Positions 36,074 through 48,255 of a stretch of DNA of 64,000 bases are shown one piece after another. The stretch is from Magallana angulata (taxonomy: Eukaryota; Mollusca; Bivalvia; Ostreida; Ostreidae): positions 47,366,290 to 47,430,289 of the forward strand of contig NC_069115.1 in assembly GCF_025612915.1 (NCBI RefSeq). Direction: 5' to 3'. Within the stretch, counting starts at the first letter, position 1; every line of letters begins with the position of its first letter. The notes beneath the pieces are model-generated. The model ran no database searches and had not been told where the DNA came from. It saw nothing but the letters and a program-made list of their open reading frames with translations. Made by a program: the position numbers and the translations under genes.

Positions 36074-37740
36074 AAATAACATTAGTAAACTAATACTACA
36101 TACATAATCATTAATGAACTTTAAAACTACTCTTTACATGTAAATAAGAATTATTTCATGTGAATGTAAGTATTTATATCTCTTTATTAACAACCTCAAA
36201 TAAAATCTACAGTACAATCAATAAACATATATTTTGTTATTGTTAAGTACGTGAACAATCTGATAAAAAGCAGATCGTTTGTCGGGCTCACGTATATCGC
36301 TATATATCTCCTGTTCACTTTCAAAATTAAAACATTGCAATTCAATAGTAATACACATTGTCGATGACTGGTGCAAAGTAGTCATAAAAATCTAACTTAT
36401 AGAAGAATGCGTCAACATATATTGTAACCGGTAACATACACCTCGAGTAGTCAATGCGATACATACATGTATAGCGAGATCGAGATATTGCTGTAAGAGC
36501 TAAATCAAGAACTTCATAAAATCGAGGTTCGACGCGTCAAAAGAATTGGTCTCGACTGCAGTACCGTTTCTTTTATTATAATCAATGCAATCGATCTACG
36601 AAATTCCTCATAAATTCTTATACCATTATATTTTGAAAGTATCTAAATCAGTGACACAGTATGTCGTAATAACTGTATATGTACATGTATGAAGTTTTGG
36701 AGATGATAGTTGCGATTTTCTTTATTTCTGTAGACATTGCTTACATTTGTTTGAATATACAACTTTTTATACACAAAATACAAGAACCAATATGTTTCAT
36801 TAGGACTGCTAACATGTATAACTTCTGATATAGTTTGTTAAATCCTTATATTGGTAATGGTATAGTTGTCTAACCTTTAAAAGTTTACATAAATATCACT
36901 TATGTTGCTAAAAAATAATATAAAAGGCGTAATTATGCCTTCTTAGGCATTGTATATAAATACGCGTTTAAGTCGCTATAATGTAAAGTAAGGCGCCATT
37001 ACGCCTCTACAAAAGCGATTTGACGCTATAAATAGCTTCAACGCTTTTCTAAAAGACGATTATTGACAACCTTTTTCAGTAACATAAATTATACTAACAG
37101 GCACCCCCTCCCCCGAAATAAAATGCGTTTAACCGATAGCAATAAACTTTTCCTTGAAAATCCTTGCAAAACAATTATTTGCCAAATAAATACAGATACG
37201 AAACTAATTATGCATTACGCACCTGTTACAATTTCAACACTTTAGGGCACGTTTTTTACAATGCAAAACAGTCTGCAAACAAAAACAAGTATACTAATTT
37301 CATTTCAAGAATCTCTTAATACAGCATGTTTCCACATTTCATAATTCTATGATAGGACTATAAAACTTCAACTAATTTATATATAATCCTGTGGAGATTC
37401 TGATATTGAAATTCTATCTACTGGAGAGAATGACAAAGATAAGATTAGCAACCCTCACGTACTTTTATCCTCAATTTATGTAAAGTTATATTAAGACAAT
37501 TATTATTATTTTAAGCATACTACGATGCAATTTATGGAATAGAAATTATTAAACAATTTTTAGATTTATTTGGTATAAATTGAGATTACATACACAAAAT
37601 CATACCATCGTTGTAAATCGAATTAGGGTTAAGGTTATAGTCTTTGATGTTTTAGAAATTTAATCCTCAGTACATTATTTGTTTCTTTTCTTCCTAAACC
37701 CTAATTTCAAATTCATCAATTATTTTTATGTTTAAGATTC
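36074..37740. other. Upstream region of the TSP1 gene
   Basis: No certain exon was found. A short frame at about 36688 (MYEVLEMIVAIFFISVDIAY) could be a leader exon for the TSP1 gene, but its splice phase does not clearly fit. Confidence 0.25.
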
Positions 37741-37745
37741 CTGAG

Positions 37746-40700
37746 TAGTTGTAACAAATGCACTGGTTTGCGAGTCACAACATGTAGATACAAAGAGAAA
37801 TATAGAAGAACTACACACAGGGCTTGTGGATTCTTGTGGAGAAAACGATGCAAAACTGGAACAACGTAAAAAAATACACAATTGTATTATATCACTGCAA
37901 ACTGCTGAGGCTATGAAAAGAATTAACCTTCTTAAACTATCGCATTGATAAAAGAATCGAATTTTTAAAAACATCACCATGTATGTGTTTAACCCACTAA
38001 ATATATATCTATTGACACCTGTGTTTTAATATATTTGGATAGTTATTTCTGGAAATACAAGTCGAGAAGATGTAATAAAAGATGTAGAGGTAAGCATATC
38101 TTTTATATGATATAATGGTAAATACAATTCAGGCGCGTAGCATCGTTTTTGAAAGTTGGGGGCCAGACTCATCCAAAAAATCCTTGACAAGCAAAAAAAA
38201 AAGAAAAAAAAGAGAGGAAAATTTGACTTTTTTAAAATCTTCAAAATCCTAATCCGGGAGGGGGGGGGGGGCGGGCTGGCGTAGTTTATAACTTCAATTT
38301 CACTCCTAACTTCTGTTTTTTCATACCAATTTTTTACCTACTCCCAAAAAAGGGGGGGGGGGCAACTCCATGATAATTCAATTTTTTATATGTAAATTTT
38401 TAAAAATCAGTTGCTGCGAGAAAAAGGGGGGGGGCAGGCCCCCCTGGCCCCCCTGATGCTACGTGCCTGCAATTTCATTCTAATCATCGATAATTATCAT
38501 ATTATGTAACGTATCATGTCATATCACATCATATTATTTTATTTAAATTTTATATTTTTTTGATAATATCAGTAAACGGAAGCTGGTCCACTTGGAGTAC
38601 ATGGGGAAGATGGGGGGTTTGCCAAGAAACATCCTGTTGAGGACAACAGAAAAGATTAAGAACAAGGGCATGTACAGACCCAAAACCAAGAAACGGCGGC
38701 CGTCGCTGTCGAGGCTCTAGCTTTCAATTGATGTCCAGGTCATGCAAGCCTGTTTATTCTAAAGGTAAATCATAATTACAGATAAATAACCAATTAAACA
38801 AATTGCTTTATTTGGCAATAAATAATCTTTGTTCGGACATATCATTATATGTTTTTATGCTTAAATGCAGGTATAAATCATCCATTGCTTAATGAAGTGA
38901 TTCATTATTATATTTTAAATACTGCTACTCTGTGATGTATGGTAGTCTTTTCAAGAATTAATCACGAATTAACCATCTAGGTTCATATTCCGGGAATCTT
39001 TTTGACATTGCTTTTATAACACTTACATTTAAAAAGGCTTAAGGCAAAACGTTCAGAACTTTATGCATCAGCAAAACTATGTTTTATGTTTACAAAAATG
39101 CATCTGTAAAACAAAAATCACGTGTGGTAATCATCGAGACGTCATTAAAAGTATACTTAAAATTGAATATCATTTTAAAAGTTTCAGCTGGATATGAACT
39201 TTGTCGGTCACGTGATCAAATCCAGTGAAGCACGAAGAGCTTCTTTAAATATTTAATGACGTAACAACCAAGGTCATATCTCAGTAAACTTTTTAGCATT
39301 GTTGTTTATTGAATTTACGGTGTGAGAAAGGTATACACTGTTTCACTGAATTATTAACATAGCCATGTTTACAATAATGCAGTTGTTAAACAATAAACGC
39401 GTGTGGTAATCATTGTGACATCACTAAATTAAATCAATTTGTTGATATTGTCACTAAGAACTTGAAACTGTCATGCATGATAATTTATAAATAAATCTAT
39501 TTTTCATTTCTATAGTAAATGGCAACTGGGGCTCTTGGGGACAGTGGAAAGCATATGGCGCATGCTCAGGAACATGTGGAGAGGGGCGAAGACTCTTGAT
39601 ACGGGAGAGAACTTGTAATCGCCCGACTCCTAAATGTGGTGGAAGAAGGTGTTTGGGTCCAAGCATACAGATCAAATACAAGTCATGTGTCAATAACAAA
39701 AAGTGTAAAGGTATGCGACCATGTGAATTTGCAATTGAATAATGTATGCATATGATACAGGATTTTTACTCATTTTGAGCAAATTAACGCACACATGCAC
39801 GGGATTGGACTAGATTGTACTACAATTCAAACAATTGTAATCAATAGTTTTTTAATTATTACATAGCTTTTAAAATTAATGTTCGTTTGTGAATACCTGC
39901 ATCGTTAAAACAAACAGTAACGCTCCGTTCCTCCCTTAATCGTCAGCTTCCGACGACCAGATAATTAGTGCATTACATTACTCTTATCATAGACCTTATC
40001 CTATTACACAGAGGACGGCGTGTGGGGGACGTGGCAAACTTGGGGAGACTTTACGACCTGCAGTAAAACCTGTGGAACCGGAACGAAGGCCAGACACCGA
40101 GTCCGGTACTGTGACAATCCATCACCGGCTAACGGAGGAGCCAATTGTCAGGGCAACAAGCGGGAGAGAGACAAGAGCATGTGTAACGTTCGTCATTGCC
40201 CACCTAGTGCGTTTTCAAATGAGTTTTCATTTAGGTTATAAGCTTTATCAAAAGGGAGCATTTTAATGTTCATATTTACGAAAAAATTACTTCGACGTTT
40301 ACCAAGTTTTTTTCTTTCAAATCTGCGTTGAATTACAACATGATGTACATTTCTACTGCAATTATATACTTACGATCAGTTAATTTAAAACTTATAACAT
40401 AAAAGTAAACGTAACAAGATTGTCAAAATTATGTGAGCTTTCAATTTAAATTAGTAATCAATAGTTCGTCGTTAAAGTCAGCAACACACATTTCAATTAG
40501 AGAATGCAATGGTTCCAGGGGATGGTAAATGGAGTGCTTGGGGTCAATGGGGTCACTTTCGGCACTGCTCAGAGACGTGCGGACACGGTGTGAGGTATCG
40601 GTACCGCTACAGAGAGTGTAACAACCCGGAACCGGAAAACGGCGGGAAAAAATGTCCAGGTTCACTCAAAGACGAAGAGTTCAAAAGATGTTTTCTACAA

Positions 40701-40913
40701 AAATGTCCAAGTAAGATAATTTGTATGAAAAAATATTTGCGTTTTAGTTTATGTAACCTTACTCAAATTTTACATTTTATTTTTCAAGAAATGCGCATGA
40801 AACTGCCATCTAAAACCAGTAATATAAAACCAAATGAGAACTCAATAAAGAACGCGACATCTCCTGTCATCACTGGCGACTCAGTTAGCCAAAGAAACCA
40901 AACCAGCGAATGA
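37746..40913 (+). CDS. Thrombospondin type 1 repeat protein, TSP-1 locus (5' exon missing)
   Basis: Seven exons are visible: 37746-37865, 38043-38089, 38573-38764, 39516-39710, 40012-40206, 40519-40710 and 40789-40913. The first two encode a cysteine-rich module (CRYKEKYRR..ACGFLWRKRC, then SRRCNKRCR). Each of the next four encodes one TSP1 repeat with WxxW and CSxTCG features (for example WGTWQTWGDFTTCSKTCGTG), all bounded by phase-1 introns. The last exon is a short polar tail ending RNQTSE. The 38573 exon contains an in-frame TGA at 38638-38640; skipping that symmetric exon would keep the frame. No leader exon was identified. TSP1 repeats occur in secreted or cell-surface adhesion proteins. 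AATAAA lies at 40983-40988. Confidence 0.7.
38130..38469. mobile_element. MITE-like element in a TSP1 intron, 340 bp
   Basis: The ends are inverted copies: CAGGCGCGTAGCATC at the left, and GATGCTACGTGCCTG at the right (one mismatch). CAATT flanks both sides (38125-38129 and 38470-38474), a probable 5-bp target duplication. The interior has several long G-runs and no coding frame. Confidence 0.65.
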
Positions 40914-40982
40914 AGAGGTGCTGGAACGCATTTGGCAGAGACTCCTAGCAAAGAGCGGCACCGTTTAATTGTGAATGTATTC

Positions 40983-40988
40983 AATAAA
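40983..40988 (+). promoter_or_regulatory. Polyadenylation signal of the TSP1 gene
   Basis: AATAAA lies about 70 bases after the TGA stop. Confidence 0.6.
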
Positions 40989-41221
40989 TTGTTGAAGTGT
41001 ATTAATAGTTCCGAGCTCGAGATGTCTTTTGATATTTCCATTTTCTGTCGGCAAGTTTATGCTAGGCCATCTCCCTTACACTGTACAAAATAAATGACTA
41101 CCGTCAAGAGAAAAGGGTCTTTAAGGTGACAATTTCACAAACTCACTTTGAAGTCAAATTTGTCCTTCTTTTTAGCCAAATGAAAAGTCAAAGGTCTACG
41201 CTAACATTATTTTAGGAAAAG

Positions 41222-41343
41222 GGGGTCATTCTTTGAGTATAATGCGATGATAATTTCGGTCGGGGCGTGGTTCGGGCTTTATGATAGATTTAATCAAGCT
41301 CCAACCGAAATTATCATCTCATAATAATCAAAGGATGATTCCT
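41222..41343. mobile_element. Hairpin MITE, about 120 bp
   Basis: GCGATGATAATTTCGGTCGG on the left pairs with the inverted CCAACCGAAATTATCATCTC on the right. The outer arms (TCATTCTTTGAG and CAAAGGATGA) also pair. Confidence 0.55.
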
Positions 41344-43200
41344 TATTACTTATATTTATATTATTTCCAATTTGTACACTTTAAAACAACATTTTTAAAC
41401 CACAGCTACATGTACGTATTACTCCGTGGCAAGCCCAGTACCGTTTTTCGATTATGCTATAAGACAAGCCCATTTTATGTGACTCATTTATTATGAATTT
41501 TTATGCTTTTATGCTTCAAAATTGTAATGTTATCACAGACAAAGACCATTGAAAATGTGAATCTTGAAAAATAAAGGTAATTTTTAGTTTAAGGTATTCA
41601 ACGTATAACGACCATTATTTGTACCTAATAAATGATTGGACCGATATTCTTTACCATATCATTTTAAAGTAATTAGCAAATAAAAATACCGGTAATCCAT
41701 CAAAGGAATTTTCAAAATTTTAAATATTTTCCAATTAATTGCACCTTGAAGCTTACATTGAAGTCATGGGCAACACATGTATTAAGACATTTTAAAAAGT
41801 AACTTGAAATTTATACAAATCTCTTGGTGAATATATGCATATATTCATTAAAATATTAAAAGAAAAGCTACTGCAGATATTTTGGAAATACATCAACGGA
41901 AGATAAAGTTTAAAGTGCAAAATAACGGCGTTTTGAAGGTTGTCATTCCTGTGAGTTTGATTTAGTTACCTTTCAAAGTTATCTAGCTATAAGTATTTAA
42001 GTAAGTTAGTATAATAAAAAAAAAGTTGAATAAACATTGAATACCTTGAAGAGCAAAGTTGTTTGCTTTTTTGCGAGGGTTTTTGTCTTCGTCTGTTATA
42101 TAGTTTTACCAACACATCTTTTCAAAAGGTTGTTTATTATTTAAACAAAGTTGCATTTCAAAATTCGGTACATTTCACTTGAACTGTGTCAATGTTGAAT
42201 GACTTTATAACTATGAAACCAAAAAATGAAAAATAAAAAAGATAAAACCCCATGATATTTTTTATCGTCTATGAAAATTAACAAAGGGTCTGTGGTCTTA
42301 AGGGTCGCAAAAAGTTATTTCAACATAATACAGATGCAAATGATATTAATATGATAACTATATTAATCTAATAGAAAAAGAATGATGACTAAATACAAGA
42401 TGTGTGCTAAAATGATTGAGAATAAGCAAAATCATCTAAATATTAAAAAGGGCAAATAATGACTCACTTGTTTATGATTAATGACAAGAATACCCTGCTT
42501 ATAGGCGATTTAAAAGTACAACATTTCTTTTCAGAAGACTTAATGAAGAGCATTTTTTAAAAAAGAAGCTCAATATATAAGTAACTGTACGCCTTTCTAA
42601 ACATAGGGCTAAACGGTGATATCCAAAGATTGAAAATCTACTGAAAAACCCCCTGGAACCCATGAACCTGTTTTTGCAACCATGCACTATTTTTTTAATT
42701 CTTGCTAATTGCTTAGTTGTAGAATAGAGGAGTTTTTCAAGAATGCATTTTCACTATATGACAAATAGAGCTACTCACATAAACACAAACACATGGCCCG
42801 AGACTTATGAATTTCACAATAGTACAAACATTCAGTATTTAGTTGCACTCAGGAATTTCAGGAATTTCTTAATTTTTGTTATGAGTTTGAACATTATGTA
42901 TGCTACATAAAAAAGCACACAAGGTGCATTGCTCAGCATTTTTATTTTAAAATGTGACTTAGTTATGTTTTTCTTCTAACAACATAAACCGAACCGCCAT
43001 ACGTATTATCAAGATCTAATCTAAGATCAGGAAGATTTCTATATAGAGCTATATTTGAATAAAAAGTAACGGTAAGAAACCCCACAAAGAAAATGATTTT
43101 CATTTTATTTTTATTTGAAATCTACAAAGAGCATTTTATTTTAGAAAACACTGATTGCCATATCTTTTATCTTTTAAAGTCAATGGCAAAATCTCTGGTC
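41344..43200. other. Intergenic between TSP1 gene and C1q copy F
   Basis: No gene was found. A worn stretch at about 42730-42900 has words (ATGAATTTCACAAT, ATTTAGTTGCACTCAG) in common with the larger repeats elsewhere in the window. Confidence 0.35.
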
Positions 43201-43203
43201 TCT

Positions 43204-43470
43204 GGGAGTTGGTTTTAATCAACTGTCCTATGCAGTTACTCTGGCAAACCGGAAGTAGAACAGTGTTTGGACCTCAGCACAAATTACCACCACTGACAAA
43301 ACGTAGTACTTTAAAATAATCAATAAGTTCCATATAATGAATTAAGAACCATTGTTTTTCAAGGAAAATCCTTTAAAATATCTTTAAAATGGTCAGATTC
43401 TTAATAGTGCAAACAATTCAAATATGTTTATATAGTCGTATGTATTACGTACTACACCAGAGTAGGGACA
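43204..43470. repeat. Interspersed repeat, copy 2
   Basis: Same family as 20500-20770, same orientation, with visible substitutions throughout. Confidence 0.65.
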
Positions 43471-44014
43471 GACTATCCAATCTAAATAAAGAACCAGTAC
43501 TGGCGTATACTAGATCTTATCATTTGTTTGTTAAAAGTTGATTTGATACACTTTTCCAGAAATATTTTGATTACTCATACATAATATATCGTATGGTTTA
43601 ATGGCCTCTCAATAAACTAGATCAAGGACTTATCAATCGACTCACTTAAAATAGAAAGATTATATGCTGAGAAATATCTTGTCAAGGTGTAGAGAAATGG
43701 TTGATAGACGGACAGACCTAAACAGTATTTCCTTTTCTCAGTCCCATTCTGTACACTGGTTTTAAGTAAACAATATTCTTTTTCTAGTTTTACAATATTA
43801 ATTGACCCTTATTCTAATTTGAAGACAGTTACCTTAAACTGAGACATAATTAACCATTAGCTTTAAAATCTAAATCCTAAAACTTTTTTTTTAAATAATT
43901 AACTTACATTTCTGTTTATTGTTGTACACATCGTGTTAACATTACTACAGTATTTATGTATAGAACAGGCTGTTAAAAAAAACCCCACAAAACATATAAT
44001 TTTGTCGCTGTCAT

Positions 44015-44020
44015 TTTATT
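44015..44020 (-). promoter_or_regulatory. Polyadenylation signal of copy F
   Basis: AATAAA on the minus strand, 12 bases after the stop, as in copies D and E. Confidence 0.6.
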
Positions 44021-44032
44021 TGTGTACTCTCC

Positions 44033-45356
44033 TTAAGATAGTTTCCATCCTGCAAAGGACGATCTGCCTGCTCCATTGCTAATAATATTGCAATTATTCC
44101 AATTTGCGTGCGTCCTAACGTATACGTCATCTCCTGCATTGACATGCGTGACCACGACTCCAGTTACTGCCAAGTCAAGACCGGGATCAACGTCCACGTG
44201 AATTATTCCAATTTCCGAGGTATTTACCATCAACTGAGTTGAGTGACGACAATCCCCAATTTCTCTTATAGTCCAGGTAAACACATATACTCCGGTCTCT
44301 GGAGCAATGAAAGTCCCTGTTGAGGGGTGATAACCGTTTCCATTGTTAGTCTTTACGACATCGAAAACCAAAGGATATTGTATTGTAATAGAGGGAGTGT
44401 CTCCAGCCATGTATGCATAAAAAGCTATAATTGTTGGAGAAGTCACTGGTTGTTGGGTGGCGGGGAGAAGCAATCTTTCTGAAAATAAAAATGAGTAAAT
44501 GTTTTACCATATCTACAATGACCTGACAAAAAGTAATCATTCAACAAATATCAACCTGATATTTATCTTAAATTATGTTTCAGTTGATTATTGCAGGCAA
44601 TTCAAAAATCAATAATCTTTTATAATATTGTAAGTCATTTCAAACTCAAAACAAATCGTTTGAAGTAAAACGTGTTACAAGAAAAATATCCAATTTAAAA
44701 AACACTCAAAAAAGGTTGTAATTCTAAAAATTGTCAAATATAATGAAGGATTTACTTTTATTAGAAACAATATCTCGTAGACCAGAAGATGCAGCAGTGC
44801 TTCCTATCCGTTGCGTGATTCCCGATTTGTTCTTCATATCATCTTTAGTATTTCCATTTTTATCGTGTTCTCCTACTGTTGGAACAAGGAAATCCTGAAT
44901 TGCAGACCCAGGTTGCTTAAAATGTATCACTTCCTGTCTTAACTGGACAATAGTTTTTTCTTGGTCACGAACAATAATTTCCAGTCTCTCTGTACGTTCG
45001 TTATAAAGGACCTGTTGTTTTACTTGTTTTGAGAGTTCCATAACAGTTTCTTCAAGCAAAGGAAACTTTTTATCACAATTTTTCTCCAAGATTGTATTTT
45101 CCAATGTCTCAATACGATTTTCCATCTTGCGAATCCATCTCTCATTTACTATATTGCTGTTTTCATTTGATAAAGATTTGTCTTTCATATTATGTAGGTG
45201 AGGATGTTTTCTTGTCAACCTTTGTTCCAACAAATTTAACTTCTCGGTTAGCTTCTGAATAATATCGACATCCATTGCTGTCTCCTTTGAAGAGACTGCA
45301 GAACAAATAACAGATAGATTTAAGAGGCACAAAAGATTAAAAAGTCTTATGTTCAT
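44033..45356 (-). CDS. Secreted C1q-domain protein, copy F (intact)
   Basis: On the minus strand there are two exons, 45356-44756 and 44478-44033, joined in phase 1, giving 348 residues. A further in-frame ATG lies one codon upstream (45359). The second is preferred because it aligns with D, G and H and sits 62 bases from the GATA word. The signal peptide is MNIRLFNLLCLLNLSVICSA. The stalk carries ENRIETLENTILEKNC and LEIIVRDQEKTIVQLRQE. The linker holds QRIGSTAASS, and the junction encodes KKRLLLP. The C1q head is complete: TIIAFYAYMAGDTPS, FDVVKTNNGNGYH, TGTFIAPETGVYVFTW, AGDDVYVRTHANWN and GRSSFAGWKLS. It is most like copy G in the head and diverged from G and H in the leader and stalk. 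Confidence 0.93.
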
Positions 45357-45408
45357 CATGTCTTCTTAAATCCGGATTATGAAGAGTTATACTCTATATG
45401 ATTTACCA

Positions 45409-45490
45409 GTCTTTATCTAAAACCATAAGGAGGTCAAAGATATATATTATCAAAGAGAGCCAAGGAGGGAGAAGGTCGGTCAAAATCTAC
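45409..45490 (-). promoter_or_regulatory. Upstream module of C1q copy F
   Basis: Read on the minus strand: GACCGACCTTCTCC, then a TTTGATAATAT stretch, TTTGACCTCCTTATGG, and TTTTAGATAAAG. The AGATAAA word begins at 45418, 62 bases before the ATG at 45356. The block is strongly alignable with 52725-52806 and 58343-58430. Confidence 0.5.
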
Positions 45491-46045
45491 GTTAACGTGT
45501 CTAAGTATAGAGTAAACTATAAAATAGATTTAGCAACCCCTTTAGTATTTAATTTGAAAGCTTTCCAAAAACATGTAAAACAATGAATTAGGTTACAATA
45601 AAATGATTTTACAGAGGCCTTTCATTAAATTAATCAATTAGCAATAAAATATATCAAAAGAACGCTAGATAAGACATGCAACCTACGACAAATACGATTT
45701 TATTTAGCAATGATGATGAAAGATTTGAACAGCTGAATTATATGTTCTGTTTATTTGTTTTGGAGGGGTTTTTTTTTGGGGGGGGGGGGTGTTTGTGTTT
45801 TATACTTGATTTGTTTTGGTAACAAAGAACGTTGCTTCTAAAGTAAAACTTTTGGTGGTATTTTATTCACAACATATAGAAAGAGGTTCTTGCCATGTCC
45901 AGTTAAATGTCGTTACAATGAAAGTACCTATATTTTTAGTGTCTATATATGTGAATCCAAGATTGAAATAGATCAAGTAATTTCTCAGTTTAAGCTGAAT
46001 GTACACATTTAATGATCTAACAACATTCAACTCAAAGTCCCCTTA
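45491..46045 (-). repeat. Proximal 5' flank of copy F, shared with G and H
   Basis: The reverse complement aligns with 52085-52725 and 57800-58343. It includes the C-run/A-run, ATATGTTGTGAATAAAATAC and TTGAATGTT...CTTAAAC.GAGAAATT. There is no coding content. Confidence 0.65.
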
Positions 46046-48255
46046 TAATTAACACAATGAAATTTTCATAGAACTTGTATATGTAGCGTCCAGTAATAGT
46101 AATGATGTAACGACACCGTCGACAAAACTCTACCGCCACATAGAGCTACACTGGTGAGAAACCCCGGGAAAAAACCTACAAATTTGTTTACAAAATATAA
46201 TAAAAGGTGTCACATAAAGGCTGTCGTACAAAGTTAAAAATGCTTAAGCAAATTACAACTACTACACATATAGGTACAGCTACAATAAATATTACCGGTT
46301 CACACGGCAAAAATGAAATCATTTATATTAACATGCAACAAGTAAACAATATTACTTACACTGAAGACAATTACACGTGACAAAATTTAAAGTATACAAT
46401 TCGAACACGCTGACAAATTGAAATATTACAGTAGTTTAAAGCAATCGTTTTCGCGGAATATTATTTCCAGTAGGATAAAATTGAATAAGATAAGCTTACC
46501 CTGTCTGGAGATTCAGTTACCACTAACTTAAAACCACTCCTTCATGGTCCTGTCAGACTGAGTCACATCTGGTACCTGGAAAACATGATTACCCGAGACA
46601 AATACCCCTTATTTAGCAACACTGGTTTGCATGCCCAGAACAATGGGGCTCCTTGCAGGGTAATGTATACAACTCTGCCTGTACAGTGATTGCGCTCTAA
46701 ACGAACGGCGAGTGCACGCTGAGCCGAATTTGGATAGCGCTTATGAATGGTGAACTGAGAGCGAACGCAGAGCGCAAAGTGAACGTTGAACGATATATGT
46801 ACTCTATGTGAACGCAAGATGAACGATTTATTCGGAGTGCCCCGGGCGGTATTGTTTCTTTGTGTTTCGTTGGTAATCAGGAAATAATAACAATAAACTA
46901 CATGTTAGTATTGTTATAAGCCTTAATATAATATTATCTGACTAAATAATAAGTGAACAATGAACGAACGCAGTGAGCGCATGCAAGGCGAAATCTTTGT
47001 GAACGCACGGTGGGCGATTTGTGCACGATGAGCGGGAACGGAGCGGAGAGCGCACATGAACGCACGGTGAGCCCACGGGAAACTGGGAAAATTTAACATT
47101 TCAAAGAACTGAACCCTGGCATCTAACTGCTGTAAAGCGCCAGGATTGGGTGAAAATATCGAAGCCTTGAAACAAGTAAAATAATCATGTAGAATAATGT
47201 ACACAGACTGTTACAGTAATGCATCAAAATTCTAGATTTCATATATCTCTATTAAATTCAATTACCGTATCTCTGACATATTTATATATTTATTTTTAAT
47301 AATTTGTGATTACATTGGTAGAATTCAATGATTAATCCTCAGTTATACATTGCGCATCATAAGCATTACTTCATGCAGTTTCAAATTGCAGAAAAAAGAA
47401 CTTTTAAGACACTGACATATATAAATGTACCGCCGTTATATTGACCTTCAGCACTGGTCCTTGTAATATGTTTTAAACTATATTGTAAATAAGCTTTTCA
47501 TGCTATTTTCATAAATTAATTATAATGTCTGCATGATAATTTTATTTATGTTTTTTTGTTTATTTTATTAGATTCAAGTCATACGTAGTTTTATCATTTC
47601 ATGACGTTACTTAACAAAAATGACGTCTGTTCTACATTTTTCATCAAAACAATGCCATATTGTAAACTCCGTTTATAAAAAAGTATGATAGATATCGAAA
47701 AAAGAAAAAGAGTTATAAAAAGCTAAGATCCTACCCTATATTTTACCAAAATATGGTAATTTTTAATGATAGGGCATTTTTTGATGCTTCGTGGCTCTAG
47801 CTCTTTTCATTGAATTTTGTCATATATTCTGTTCATCAAAGGAATACGGGAGATAACTCTAACTCGAATGTCAACATGGTGTGTAAAGTAAAAAAAAACG
47901 TTGGTTAAAAAATGTTGAATTCTTCATTAAAATGAATTAAATTTTAAATGAAAGTTTGACTGTTATTTTCAATGCAGCCTCATTAATTTAATCCAAAATC
48001 GTTTCGGGGCGATTCTAATGATTTTTTTTGCTACAGTACGGGTATATGGGAGGCATCTTAACGGTGGTGAAAGCCTGTTCCGAGACACAGATATATTATT
48101 ATAACTAAGCAGAGTGTAGTGAAATTAATAGCATTTTTGTAATCTTTAAGTTTGGTTTTGTAAATGTCAACAATACGGTGCGTCGATGTATCTATTTCGT
48201 AAATGACCGATATCATATGCAATGTCAACCCGTGCACGCAAAGGTCAAAATCTAG
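46046..48255. other. 2.2-kb insertion in the upstream flank of copy F
   Basis: The flank of copy H is continuous across this point (57757 to about 57800), so this stretch was inserted, or lost from H. Its left half (46690-47090) is GC-richer and made of short GAACGCACGGTGAGC-like words. The right half has no recognisable gene. Confidence 0.55.
46690..47090 (-). repeat. Degenerate short-period repeat (GAACGCACGGTGAGC)
   Basis: Words such as GAACGCAGAGCGC, GAACGCACGGTGGGCG and GAACGCACGGTGAGCCC recur at roughly 11-base steps. It is the reverse complement of the array at 23059-23262. Confidence 0.6.

Noticed and set aside
34764-36082. Open stretches of about 100 codons on the minus strand
   Set aside because: They fall in the tandem units of an interspersed repeat and repeat with them.
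39454-39699. 81-codon open stretch on the minus strand
   Set aside because: Antisense to a TSP1 exon with clear WxxW and cysteine pattern on the plus strand.
46563-47204. Arginine/histidine-rich open stretches on the minus strand
   Set aside because: They are translations of the short-period GAACGCACGG array.
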